DNA from: Costus lasius
Lineage: Eukaryota; Streptophyta; Magnoliopsida; Zingiberales; Costaceae
Direction: 5' to 3'
Assembly: GCA_027563935.2 (NCBI GenBank)
Contig: CM050447.1
Coordinates: 11,686,501-11,750,500 of the forward strand
Length of the DNA stretch: 64,000 nt
Below, one piece after another: positions 49,608 to 55,290 of the stretch. The position numbers were made by a program, and so were the translations under genes. Numbering within the stretch: position 1 is the first letter of the stretch; the number at the start of each line of letters is the position of its first letter. The notes under the pieces were generated by a model that did not search any database, was not told the origin of the DNA, and worked only from the letters and a program-made list of their open reading frames with translations.

Positions 49608-51272
49608 CATATATGATAATGATATCCCGCTTGGAATAAAGATAAATATTGTAAAAGAGACAGCAACTTAGGTTGAGAGAGGTGTTATAAAAAGAGAAGT
49701 AATGACAAAGAAGCTAGTACAGAGTTTGTGTAGACAAAATTGGCAGTTTCGAACTATTTCCAACACAAGCACGACATGCAGTAAAATATAAAGTAGAAAT
49801 TAAATTATGACAAAATAAGCAAGGTAGCATCATGTCCCCAAAAATGCAAAGTGCCAACCATGCTTGTTAAAAAAAAAACTCCTATTTTACAGAATGAAAA
49901 ATTAAGTAATAGTTAAGAAAATATAATAACCAGCTTGTAGTGACAGATTTAGGAAACTTAGGGAATAAAGAAGAGAAACTTCTAGTTTGAAATATACCTT
50001 AGTAAGCAAAGAATATATTTAACAAATTACAGCATTCTGTTTTACATTGCAAGCTGAGTTTATGCTTCAGAACATACCTTTGATACACTCTCAATTTGAT
50101 CCAACAGGGTAAGGACATGGCGTAGAGTAAGAGAGCGATACCATAACTGATGCAATTGCTTATTGCGAACGCCAAGAAGTTTCTTTGCATCTGCCATATC
50201 AACTTTAAGAACAGAAATGCCTTCAGCAGATTCACTAAACAACCGCAGGATCTGGAGGGGAATGATTAGCATGAATACTTAGGATTTTTCAATTAAACAA
50301 GCATACAAAGAATAGCTCATCGAAAAGATAGTAAATGGCCAACTTGGGAGTAATTTTGAATTGCTTTATTGAACCCATGATGGTAAACATGCACAACTTC
50401 ATCCACAACATCTTCAACGAGATCACTCTGTTCCTTCAAGAACTGAACTTCACCTTCACGGTCCTTTGATGTCAAAATGTGGACAACATGAGGCAATGAA
50501 TCAAAACGAGCAGCTGCCCAACTTTCATCTATCCTGGAAAGTCCTTCTTTCAGGAACTGTTGAAAGAAGTATAGAAAATGAGAGCCAAATTTCAGATTAG
50601 GAGTATAGTTTTTCGTTTAACACCAAAAAAAGATGGGTGATCAGTGATCACAAGATCTTTGCTGCAAAGAATATGAGAAAATCAAGGAAGCCAATGTTAT
50701 AGCATGCTTTAGAGTCAAAATAAGTTACATGATAGGATTATCATGTGTTTCAAATTTTAGAAGTCGCTTTTTGTTAGCTTCAGTGAGTTGACAACTTGGA
50801 ACTTTGTGCATATGTCTAGCTGCTTATTTCAGTAGGTATAGTTGACATAAATTTTGTATATTATAAAAAGTTATCCAGCTTCATATAGCAGTTTCATGAA
50901 AGAAACTTATATAACACTTCACCATGCTTTGTGGCTAGCCAGGATTAAAATTTATCATTCAGTTTCTTGGCACAAGAAGTAGAAGATAAGTTCCCACCCA
51001 CTCCATTTCCAAAATTTGAAGATTACACTGTCATTTTCTTTCAAATATGCAAGCCTACTTTAACCATATCATCCACTCAAAACCCAACAGGGTTTCTAAC
51101 ATTATCAAAACATTTATTCTACAAATTGAAAATATATTACTGCATAGAGAACAAATTGCACATAAGATCAGACCAGATGACAAACACAAAGCAGCACTAT
51201 AGAACATACAGCTTTGTCAGCAGGAATAGGCAACCCATTGAAGATCCCTCTATTCCTTCCAGAGCTCATCAT
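14744..51272 (-). CDS. SEC8: SEC8, exocyst complex component (partial, 14 coding exons)
   Basis: SEC8 is a subunit of the eight-protein exocyst complex, which tethers secretory vesicles to the plasma membrane. Coding starts at 51272 (ATGATGAGC...; [13 protein letters not shown] follows). The exons, in order, lie at 51210-51272, 50344-50556, 50078-50251, 48332-48436, 46820-46929, 46340-46516, 45021-45150, 44847-44940, 41459-41763, 41214-41380, 40958-41073, 34564-34625, 14894-15012 and 14744-14793. They give about 628 codons collinear with plant SEC8 (about 1,050 residues), ending at [14 protein letters not shown]. All junctions keep frame except the ninth to tenth, where a few residues are missing. 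One intron uses a GC donor. The remaining C-terminal exons were not found in 1-14743, so they lie beyond the left edge or are lost. A conserved stretch of about four residues before QGW is missing at the exon 13/14 junction of plant SEC8s. Transposons explain most of the intron length. Coordinates are read from the sequence, and the family assignment is from memory of plant SEC8. Confidence 0.9.
14894..15012 (-). CDS. SEC8: SEC8 coding exon 13
   Basis: It encodes [20 protein letters not shown] and [18 protein letters not shown]. It is bounded by acceptor ATTCTAG and donor GTTAGC, separated from the next exon by only 100 bp. EGYG and QGIYLAAS are signature SEC8 text. The usual VLPEQ reads VLLAQ here. 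Confidence 0.92.
15013..17189. other. SEC8 19.5-kb intron, left part, AT-rich
   Basis: No coding sequence was recognised. The stretch at about 16470-16770 carries repeated ACTGATAC/GTACTG-type text and a CCGGTATGTACC motif that resembles the subterminal sequence of the small hAT elements elsewhere in the window, but I could not define ends or a target duplication. Confidence 0.5.
17190..18240 (+). mobile_element. Decayed Ty1/copia gag fragment
   Basis: With frameshifts and stops, the plus strand reads [40 protein letters not shown] and [21 protein letters not shown], the pattern of a copia UBN2-type gag (substrate text, DYY-type motif, LxGL). A second part ([19 protein letters not shown]) may be the gag C-terminus. 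No intact frame remains. Confidence 0.65.
18265..18982 (+). repeat. Probable 5' LTR of a decayed gypsy element
   Basis: The right edge (ending GCAACA) lies just before a tRNA-iMet-type primer site at 18988. A TATA-like CTTATAAAAGAGAG occurs at about 18389. The left edge is uncertain and no partner LTR was found. Confidence 0.4.
18988..19002 (+). other. Primer-binding site for initiator tRNA-Met (degenerate)
   Basis: TGGTATCATAGTAGG resembles the plant retrotransposon site TGGTATCAGAGC, complementary to the 3' end of initiator tRNA-Met. Its place after a CA-ending LTR supports this. Confidence 0.55.
19003..19500 (+). mobile_element. Decayed gypsy gag start
   Basis: After the primer site the plus strand reads [20 protein letters not shown] at 19092, followed by frameshifted gag-like text including [10 protein letters not shown]. 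It is broken by stops. It belongs with the LTR and primer site just upstream. Confidence 0.5.
19501..21250. other. LTR-like repeat DNA, gypsy type, no gene
   Basis: The text GCCACGAAAGTAGGGGA (about 19982) and CAAGCCACAAAAGTAGGAGG (about 20056) is typical of non-coding parts of gypsy LTRs and has a counterpart at 25900-26000. From about 20110 to 21240 a different, more GC-rich sequence intervenes. I see no supported gene. Confidence 0.4.
21288..21662. repeat. Degenerate repeat, about 5 units of 80 bp, GGCCGTG-rich
   Basis: Units starting TTCATGGTCGTGGCCGTGAG or TTCACGGCC recur near 21290, 21372, 21457, 21530 and 21613. Each contains self-complementary text such as CACGGCCGTG and GGCCCGTGAG. 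It lies in LTR-like DNA. A related but more diverged array occurs at 25010-25320. Confidence 0.75.
21663..22000 (+). other. Probable LTR end, gypsy type
   Basis: The text CGGTATTTGACGATTAGTCC followed by ATGTGAGATCGATATT closely parallels CGGTACTTGCGACTTGTCC at 26270. Both look like the 3' ends of related gypsy LTRs. No coding sequence is present. Confidence 0.4.
22001..22870 (+). mobile_element. Decayed gypsy integrase
   Basis: With several stops, the plus strand reads an HHCC zinc module ([31 protein letters not shown]) and a DDE core. The core includes [10 protein letters not shown] (first D), [28 protein letters not shown] (second D) and [20 protein letters not shown] (E). It ends [12 protein letters not shown]. 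This is a Ty3/gypsy integrase broken by stops. Confidence 0.85.
23101..23863 (+). mobile_element. Second decayed gypsy integrase end
   Basis: A different gypsy remnant reads [44 protein letters not shown] and [11 protein letters not shown], then [17 protein letters not shown]. Between these the core catalytic part is deleted. It ends in a purine-rich tract (GGTGGGGGAGAA) directly before an LTR start at 23864. Confidence 0.75.
23864..24730 (+). repeat. Probable 3' LTR of the second gypsy remnant
   Basis: It starts TGTGATGCTCCTGGAACTTA right after a polypurine tract and contains a TATA-like GGGTTATAAAGAGACC at about 24288. The right boundary is approximate, placed where different LTR-like text begins (TGATGCCTTGAATTTTGG). 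Confidence 0.5.
24731..26345 (+). repeat. Second LTR-like block, gypsy type
   Basis: The block contains a 24-bp tandem duplication (CCACTAAGTGATTCAGGATG, about 24912-24959) and a GGCCATGATC-rich degenerate array (25010-25320). It also has the GCCACGAAAGTAGGAGAC text and an end similar to 21920-21990. The layout parallels 19500-22000, so both are probably LTRs of related elements. Edges are not verified. Confidence 0.45.
26346..27189. other. Intron DNA, unexplained
   Basis: This is GC-richer text around 26360-26700 followed by mixed sequence. Short open frames on the minus strand lack family motifs. It may be the remaining half of the repeat interrupted at about 24730, but I could not confirm this. 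Confidence 0.35.
29649..29818. repeat. Tandem duplication, 2 x 85 bp, in the copia RNase H
   Basis: The copies at 29649-29733 and 29734-29818 both start AATTTATCTTATTACCAAGC and end GCCACTAGG, with three visible differences. It lies less than 30 bp from the hAT insertion site. Confidence 0.9.
29836..29843. repeat. Target-site duplication of hAT, left
   Basis: CTTGAGAG lies directly outside the left hAT end and is repeated at 34061-34068. Eight bases is the standard hAT target duplication. Confidence 0.93.
29844..34060 (+). mobile_element. hAT DNA transposon, 4.2 kb, complete ends
   Basis: The element is bounded by perfect 8-bp direct repeats (CTTGAGAG). Its left end reads TAGTGATACAAAAACCGGTC; the inverted right end reads CAAGGTTTTGAATACCGGTC, an imperfect terminal inverted repeat matching best at ACCGGTCC. 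Subterminal regions are rich in CCGGTACCG. The interior encodes a BED-finger, DUF659-like and hATC-type transposase in plus orientation, broken by stops. It sits in the RNase H region of an older copia element within the largest SEC8 intron. Confidence 0.93.
30656..33880 (+). pseudogene. hAT transposase, interrupted
   Basis: The translation shows a BED-finger end ([17 protein letters not shown]) near 30750 and a DUF659-like part ([40 protein letters not shown]) at 31286-31595. The catalytic-core region follows ([35 protein letters not shown]), and then the hATC dimerisation domain at 32710-32925 ([36 protein letters not shown]). Some gaps look like introns: GTAAGTATTAG at 32354 to GGTTTACAG at 32429. 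In-frame stops in the BED region (after HHW) and elsewhere show it is inactive. A tail of acidic and low-complexity residues follows to about 33880. Confidence 0.82.
34061..34068. repeat. Target-site duplication of hAT, right
   Basis: CTTGAGAG follows the hAT right end (CAAAACCTTG) and matches 29836-29843 exactly. Removing the transposon and one copy joins the two copia halves. Confidence 0.93.
34564..34625 (-). CDS. SEC8: SEC8 coding exon 12
   Basis: It encodes [20 protein letters not shown], with acceptor GGTTATAG and donor GTATAT; 62 bp. Its left neighbour is the 19.5 kb intron and its right neighbour the 6.3 kb GC-AG intron. A residue group found in other plants between PN and QGW is missing at this junction. 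Confidence 0.9.
34626..35094. other. SEC8 intron, AT-rich, MITE-like traces
   Basis: No gene was seen. The stretch around 34740-34810 (GTCTGGTACAAACCAGTCC, then two GGTACC copies) resembles the ends of the small hAT elements but its limits are unclear. Confidence 0.45.
35095..35557. mobile_element. Non-autonomous hAT-type element (MITE), 463 bp
   Basis: The ends TAAAGGTATAAGGTCCGATT and, inverted, CAAGGTTTGAAGTTTCGGTC are flanked by CTTGGTAG and CTTGGTAC (7 of 8 bases match). The interior is low-complexity (GAGAAGGA and TTCTTCC tracts) and gives spurious open frames on both strands. Confidence 0.7.
35580..35645. repeat. TATG/TATATG microsatellite
   Basis: A run of GTATATACATATGTATGTGT-type text. 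It yields short repetitive open frames that are not genes. Confidence 0.8.
35731..36001. mobile_element. Non-autonomous hAT-type element, 271 bp
   Basis: The left end CAAGGTTTTAGAACTTCGTC and the inverted right end CAATGGTTTGAAATTTTAGT are similar. The flanks CTTTTAAG and ATTTAAAA match at 5 of 8 positions, so the target duplication is diverged. Internally ACACTATGCTATAGTGAAAC is tandemly repeated near 35885-35933. Confidence 0.6.
36002..38580 (+). mobile_element. Heavily decayed second hAT copy
   Basis: Frame-by-frame reading finds pieces collinear with the 29844-34060 transposon. They include a BED-like part ([20 protein letters not shown]) near 36250, IMIDNNSNF near 36640, and [14 protein letters not shown] near 36925. 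A tail at 38340-38480 ([21 protein letters not shown]) resembles the C-terminal tail of the intact copy. Stops are frequent. A MITE (37046-37306) is nested inside. Its ends were not identified. Confidence 0.6.
37046..37306. mobile_element. Non-autonomous hAT-type element, 261 bp
   Basis: The ends CAATGTTTGAAAAACTAATT and, inverted, CAAAGTTTAAAAAACCGGTT are similar. The flanks GTTTAGCG and GTTTAGGA match at 6 of 8 positions. The interior has purine-rich GAGGAGAAG text. It is inserted in the decayed hAT copy. Confidence 0.65.
38834..39376. mobile_element. hAT-type MITE swollen by a microsatellite
   Basis: It is flanked by GTATGAAC (38826-38833) and GTATGAAG (39377-39384), 7 of 8 bases identical. 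The right end inverted reads CAAAGTTTAAGATACCTGTC. The left end is less conserved (CAATAAATAAAAAATGTACT). Most of the interior is the microsatellite at 38898-39320. Confidence 0.6.
38898..39320. repeat. Compound (CATA/TACA/AT) microsatellite
   Basis: About 420 bp of alternating purine-pyrimidine text made of ACATAC, TATACA and AT units. It gives long repetitive open frames on both strands (TYTYIHIH or VYVCVCM), which are not genes. Confidence 0.95.
39377..40340. other. SEC8 intron, no gene seen
   Basis: AT-rich intronic sequence between two MITEs. Short frames show no motif. No further SEC8 exon is expected here because exons 11 and 12 join in frame. Confidence 0.6.
40349..40524. mobile_element. 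hAT-type MITE, 176 bp, perfect target duplication
   Basis: It is flanked by ATAAAATA on both sides (40341-40348 and 40525-40532). The left end reads CAAGGTTAGCAAAGCCAAGC and the inverted right end CAATGTTTTGAAAACCAGTC. The interior has ACCGGTCTGGACC and a purine-rich GAAGAAGAGGAAG tract. Confidence 0.85.
40958..41073 (-). CDS. SEC8: SEC8 coding exon 11
   Basis: It encodes [20 protein letters not shown] followed by [18 protein letters not shown], a hallmark SEC8 segment. The acceptor is CTGCAAAG. The donor is the non-canonical AG|GCAAGT, needed to restore the arginine codon with the first base of the next exon; it is the only in-frame choice here. Confidence 0.92.
41214..41380 (-). CDS. SEC8: SEC8 coding exon 10
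   Basis: It encodes [20 protein letters not shown] through [13 protein letters not shown], bounded by acceptor TGATCAG and donor GTAACA. ENHxxVGxLLE and the FSLTVIQ end are conserved in plant SEC8. The flanking introns are only 78 and 140 bp. Confidence 0.94.
41459..41763 (-). CDS. SEC8: SEC8 coding exon 9
   Basis: It encodes [20 protein letters not shown], a variable segment, [20 protein letters not shown] and [13 protein letters not shown], ending in donor GTACAC (phase 1). The start is less certain: the acceptor GGAAAG is not preceded by a good pyrimidine tract, and the join to exon 8 lacks the expected IIC residues and is off by one base unless a very small exon lies between. Confidence 0.9.
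42142..42380. mobile_element. Non-autonomous hAT-type element, 239 bp
   Basis: The left end CAAAGTTTGCAAAGAATACA and the inverted right end CAATGTTTTAAAAATTGGTC resemble the other elements of the family. The flanks (GGTTTTTA and a T run) match only partly, so the boundaries are tentative. GGCTAGTTCGGACCAA-type text near the right end is present twice. Confidence 0.5.
42560..44498 (-). mobile_element. Decayed Ty1/copia element, antisense to the window
   Basis: On the minus strand a copia primer site TGGTGTCAGAGCGACATTCC (about 44471-44490) follows a probable LTR end. Gag-like sequence lies next, then, after a large deletion, reverse transcriptase ([31 protein letters not shown]) near 43600-43790. 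RNase H follows ([39 protein letters not shown]) near 43200-43400, down to about 42600. Stops are present throughout. Confidence 0.8.
44491..44680 (-). repeat. Probable 5' LTR remnant of the antisense copia
   Basis: Starting at TGTTGGAACGTC on the plus strand, just outside the primer site, is sequence where the 5' LTR should lie. It contains GGTCGGATCTAGGTCCGACC, a short palindrome. The outer edge was not determined. Confidence 0.35.
44847..44940 (-). CDS. SEC8: SEC8 coding exon 8
   Basis: It encodes [20 protein letters not shown] and [11 protein letters not shown]. The acceptor is TTCTTGTAG and the donor GTGCTT, 80 bp from exon 7. RKSDDPL and KYLxTLV are diagnostic. The donor is chosen by homology; the next conserved residues (GAIIC in plant SEC8) are not directly encoded after it. 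Confidence 0.9.
45021..45150 (-). CDS. SEC8: SEC8 coding exon 7
   Basis: It encodes [20 protein letters not shown] and [17 protein letters not shown], with acceptor TTTTTCTAG and donor GTAAGC. The acidic linker and the [11 protein letters not shown] motif correspond to the PPWLSDSTPDEFIE region of plant SEC8. Confidence 0.88.
45151..46339. other. SEC8 intron with a 72-bp duplication
   Basis: No gene was seen. It holds MITE-like text at 45490-45600 (CGGTTTAAACTTTAAGTACC) and the CCGGTACC-rich duplication listed separately. Confidence 0.55.
45921..46062. repeat. Tandem duplication, 70-bp copies at 72-bp period
   Basis: The copies at 45921-45990 and 45993-46062 both start CAAGCGTAGTTACTAAAGTA and end GGTACCGGTACCATCC. 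They form the left part of a hAT-MITE-like sequence whose right end (CCGGTTTTTAAATCCAAACT) lies at about 46110-46130. Confidence 0.9.
46340..46516 (-). CDS. SEC8: SEC8 coding exon 6
   Basis: It encodes [37 protein letters not shown] and [14 protein letters not shown], with acceptor CTTACACAG and donor GTAAGA. This is the least conserved part of plant SEC8. SQPLSKKT matches the SQPLSRRT segment of Arabidopsis. Confidence 0.88.
46820..46929 (-). CDS. SEC8: SEC8 coding exon 5
   Basis: It encodes [20 protein letters not shown] and [16 protein letters not shown], with acceptor TTGTGCAG and donor GTAGTT, ending in phase 2. The DLHxHLYNxGEY motif is diagnostic of SEC8. Confidence 0.94.
47556..48011. 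mobile_element. hAT-type MITE with TAGGGATGG ends, 456 bp
   Basis: It starts TAGGGATGGCAATG and ends CTCCATCCCTA, perfect 9-bp inverted ends. The flanks ACTGTTAA (47548-47555) and ACTATTAA (48012-48019) match at 7 of 8 bases. The interior is rich in ACCCTACCCGAACCC and holds an (AT)n run (47847-47876). It belongs to a different family from the CCGGT elements. Confidence 0.88.
47847..47876. repeat. (AT)n microsatellite
   Basis: A plain dinucleotide run inside the TAGGGATGG-type MITE. Confidence 0.9.
48332..48436 (-). CDS. SEC8: SEC8 coding exon 4
   Basis: It encodes [20 protein letters not shown] and [15 protein letters not shown], with acceptor CTTTGTAG and donor [21 protein letters not shown] and LEREGLQ are conserved. 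It is 105 bp, 35 codons, phase 0 at both ends. Confidence 0.95.
48437..50077. other. SEC8 intron of 1.6 kb with an (AT)n tract
   Basis: AT-rich intron with no gene. The part at 49430-49540 has GGTACCGATATAC and GGTACTAGTCGGTAC text like a MITE trace, directly followed by an (AT) microsatellite of about 60 bp (49541-49602). Confidence 0.7.
49541..49602. repeat. (AT)n microsatellite
   Basis: About 30 uninterrupted AT units inside a SEC8 intron, next to MITE-like text. Confidence 0.95.
50078..50251 (-). CDS. SEC8: SEC8 coding exon 3
   Basis: It encodes [40 protein letters not shown] and [16 protein letters not shown], with acceptor CCCCTCCAG and donor [18 protein letters not shown] and LLDQIE are near-invariant in plant SEC8. 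Confidence 0.97.
50344..50556 (-). CDS. SEC8: SEC8 coding exon 2
   Basis: It encodes [40 protein letters not shown] and [20 protein letters not shown], with acceptor TTTCAACAG and donor GTTGGC. This is the strongly conserved N-terminal part of SEC8; it is 213 bp, phase 0 at both ends, 92 bp from exon 3. Confidence 0.97.
51210..51272 (-). CDS. SEC8: SEC8 coding exon 1 (start codon)
   Basis: It starts MMSSGRNR and then [13 protein letters not shown], the conserved SEC8 N-terminus, where Arabidopsis starts MGIFNGLPVPADK. The exon extends upstream to an acceptor at 51290-51291 (TTTACCTAG), so its first 17 bases are untranslated. The donor is GTATGT. Two ATG codons lie in tandem; the first is taken as the start. 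Confidence 0.9.
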
Positions 51273-51289
51273 ATTAAATAGCTCGACAC

Positions 51290-53484
51290 CTAGGTAAAAT
51301 AAACCAAATTTTCATCAGAAAACCTTATGAAACAATTCAAATAGTCCTGCTACTTACACTACAATCAATACAAATTATCCCAATAGCAACCATTGCATTG
51401 CTTATATAAGGACAAGCTGAGTTAAAATATGAAATGTGTTAATCCACAAATTGCATGTGAGAGGAAATTTTGAATCAAAATAAATTTACTGGGTACTTCC
51501 AATGATTAGACTATCAGATGAAGGAAATATATCTATAAGGAATTACACAAACAAGAACCAGCAACATACCTGAAATAATCAACTAGGCAGATGCACTCAT
51601 AAAGTCTCCCAGCTGATAAAATAAACATCAAAGGTCAAAGGTATAAAGCAAACAATATGATAGAAATATTAGAAGGGTTAAAAATCCATTATTTATAATA
51701 TTGGTATAAGATAGTCCAAACAGTGTAGAATTTGGTTGCAATACATTAGCATAACCGAAATCAGCAAATAGACACTTATAATAAATAATAAATAAAAGAA
51801 AAGTTAGGACAGATAGAAGAATAATTTTTAAAATAAAAGAAACATAAAAGTGTTTCGTGCATCTCATGATAAAATATAATTTAAGAATGATATAACGTAA
51901 TACAAAATATAAAACTAAATATTATTAATCAATTTATTATTTAATAATATATTTGTGCACTTTAATGTTAACATTAATTATAAATAATGTATAGTTATGA
52001 AATTCATATATTTATCAAATACAATTAAGTATCATTTATTATATAATTGTCCATTAATATTTTTTTTTAATAATTATAGATATTACTTATGGAATATTTC
52101 ATAAAATTTTGTTTACAACAAAATAAAATATTTTAGTAATATTATATATGATGAATTTATTTGACTGTGTATTTTTGATGTTTCATAAATAATTTGCCTA
52201 ATTTAACCTTACTAACAAATAATTATATGTTAACTGAACTATTTATTGATTAAATGTTTTTACATTAACCTAATAAATGATAATATAAATTCTTTAAATA
52301 AATTATTAAAGGAAAATTAACCAAATAGAGTTGAATGATGTTGGGAAAAATTGTGGGCTAAATAAAATTTTGATAGAAAAATATGCCACAGCAAAATTTC
52401 CCGAAACTAATTTTTCCTTCCTAGATGATCCATGTAAGACAAAAACTCACCCATGTCATGTTTCAAGCATTGCGTGCTTGAATCTATCAACTAACGATAA
52501 TAGTGTAAGCACACAAGTGTCCACCTTCTACCGGTATCCATACAATGACCTCTTAAAGATCACCATGCTCCACACTTGGTGCTAGCCTCCGGAGAGCCTA
52601 GGACAATTTCTTTTTCTCTAGAGTGCTTAGTCACAAGAAGAAGAAGAGTGAGGGGTGATGGCTAAGGAGAGGGCTCGGCACAAGGGCTTAGACACATACA
52701 AGAATTCTCTTTTTTTTTCTAGTTGTTGGCCCTTGCTTGCTTATTTATAATTAGTTGTGGCGCCTCTCTCTAGAGTTGGCACTTTTCAATTATTGCAAGA
52801 GGCCTTCTAGAGTAGTTGCCTCAATTAGGCACCAAGGCCAAATGAATCACCTAGCATTATGGCATCACTTATAATTAGCACCTCCTGCTTGCTTTGTTAT
52901 CCATGGCATGCGCTCATACAAGCACCTCTACCTAATAGGGGCAGTCACCTCATGAACTAGAGCCTAGCATCAAGGCACCTCCCCTGCTACCCCTCATTGG
53001 GCCTAATAGGGGCGACCACCTCATGAACTAGAGCCTAGCATCAAGGCACCTCATGAACTAAAGCCCAATGTTGCGATCTAGTGCCTTTCACATGCACTAG
53101 TCATCTGCCCAGGCAATACTAGTGTCCCCATTCCAAGTGTCAAACACCTAGGAGCCTCCGCCCTTTCTTTTATTGGGCCTGAAGCCAAATTAGCTTATCC
53201 AAATCACTTAGAACAGGTGGCTAGTTCCATTCTAGCTCTGCAAATCAATTGATATGAACCTTGGTTCAATTTTTTGCAATCCTACCTTGATATGAAATCT
53301 CCAATGTCCCAAGTGGACCCAAATTAATACATAATACAATCCAAGACTACTTAATCAAACTGTAATCTCAATTATCTGAGTGTACAACCCTGTAGATTTT
53401 TCATGACATTGGTAATGATGAAATTAGATAGATCATCGTAAGGAATGAGGTATTTAGTAACACAGTGCTGCTACCCAAGTTATA
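51290..53484. other. SEC8 leader intron, right of the start, mostly AT-rich
   Basis: No gene was recognised. 51600-52330 is very AT-rich. 52400-53200 is less AT-rich and contains a partial duplication: CACCTCATGAACTAGAGCCT occurs at about 52947 and 53018 with the same following text. It may be part of an unrecognised transposon. Confidence 0.5.
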
Positions 53485-54258
53485 GAAAATATGTTTAGCT
53501 TATGTCATGGAGTGGAAAGGTGAATGAGATGATAATCTCTCTCTCATTGAATTCACCTATAATAATAGTTTTCACTCAAGCATTCAAATGGCACCATATG
53601 AAGCTTTATATGGAAGGAAGTGTAGGACACCCGTATCCTGGGAAGAAGTTGGTGATAGAAAAATCTTACATTTAGATAAAGTGCAAAAAACAACCGATAA
53701 GATACATGTTATAAAAGATAAGTTAAAAGCTGCACAAAGTCGTCAAAAAAGCAATGCTGATCATAGAAGAAAGGACATAAAATTTCAAATTGGGGCCCAT
53801 GTATTCCTAAAGATTATTCCTTCTAAAGGTGTTATACGATTTGGAAAGAAAGACAAATTGAACCCAAGATTCATTGGTCCTTTTGAGATTCTTGAAAAGA
53901 TTGGTTCTGTTGCTTATAGAATTGCTTTGCCACCATCCTTAGCTAATGTTCATAATGTATTTCATGTTTCAATGCTTAGGAAGTATCATTATGATCCTTC
54001 CCACATACTTGATTATGAGCCTATTCAGATTGATTAGAACCTATCATACATTGAAAGACCCATAAAAATTGTAGATAGAAAAGAAAAGATTTTAAGAAAT
54101 CGGGTTATACCGCTTATGAAAGTCATTTGGCAATATCATTCTATTGAAGAACTAACATGGGAGTTGGAAGAGGAAATGAAAAGAGCACATCCACACCTTT
54201 TTGATATTTCAGGTATGATAACTTTAGAGGACTAAAGTTTTCTTTAAGGGAGGGAGAA
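53485..54258 (+). mobile_element. Gypsy integrase C-terminal fragment
   Basis: The plus strand reads LSLIEFTYNNSFHSSIQMAP, YEALYGRKCRTPVSWEEVG, KLNPRFIGPFEILEKIGSVA and LPPSLANVHNVFHVSMLRKY, then a TAG stop and further matching text (ELTWELEEEMKRAHPHLFDI) to 54237. This is the 3' end of a chromovirus-like gypsy pol, with GPFEILEKIG and the LPP...VFHVSML module. The catalytic core upstream is missing. The frame is open for 149 codons from 53588. A purine tract (GGGAGGGAGAA) precedes an LTR. Confidence 0.92.
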
Positions 54259-55290
54259 TGTAATACTCTAGAAAAAAAAATATCTCCATTTACATGTTTC
54301 GACAAAAACAATATATGAGATTTTATCATGCAATTTTATGAAATGTGCTATTACCCTACTAGTACTTGTGAAGTTTTGGGTCTTGAATACTTAAAGGACG
54401 AAAACTTAAAGGAAATGAGTAATCTTATGGAATAAAAAAGATGAAAATGAGAAAGAAGAAAACAAGAAAATAATGGGTAAAGGTCACCTACAATTGTTGG
54501 CCATGCCGATGCCACCTCATGCCATGTGATTCACCTTAAGCCTACACCTCATGCTATATGATTAACTTGAGATAAATGTAGAAAAAAAAGGTAAAATGTA
54601 ACTTGGTTGTTCACGCAAGACTTGAAGGAAAGAATAGCAAAGGAAAGGGAAGAAGAAGAAAAGGAGAAAAACTCAAGTGGAGAGTGATTTGTGGTTTCTT
54701 AGGCGAGTAATCTTGTCTTCTTTGTGCTTTTAGCCTATTGTTCAAATAAATTTCATTTCATGACCTTGTGATATCACTTATCTTTTGATTGTTTCAAATT
54801 TGATTGCTTTGGACCTTGTATGAATGGGTTATGCTATGATAACCCACTATGGATGTTCATTTGCTGAAAACCTGACCTTTCTGTACTCTAATTATCATAA
54901 CTTTTGAATCCCTGAGCCAAATCTTTTGAAATCTAATTCGTTGCAAAGAAGATAAGATGGGGGAAAGTTTTGAATATTTTGGAAATGCATTATGTAAAGA
55001 CTATTGTACAAAGTGTGTTTTATGAATATATGTTATCATAGTTTGTATATGAACTTTCAAAAGGTGTTCTGGTCTTGTATGATGAACTTGAGTTTTATGA
55101 TATGAGAAATATTTCCTTCTGTAAATGAAAGTTTGGATTGTTAGTTGTTGCTCCTAGGTGATTGTTATAATCAAGTTTTGATGTTCATCTAGAGCAGGTT
55201 TTTATGATTTGATTATGGGTACATATAGCAAAAAAAAATTTTTTATGATACAAAATTTCATAAATTGAATTCTCATATAGGGATGTGACA
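54259..55290 (+). repeat. 3' LTR of the gypsy fragment
   Basis: It starts TGTAATACTCTAG right after the purine tract and ends ATAGGGATGTGACA, so TGT...ACA ends are present. It is about 1,032 bp. The 5' LTR was not found, so the element is truncated on its left. Confidence 0.7.
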
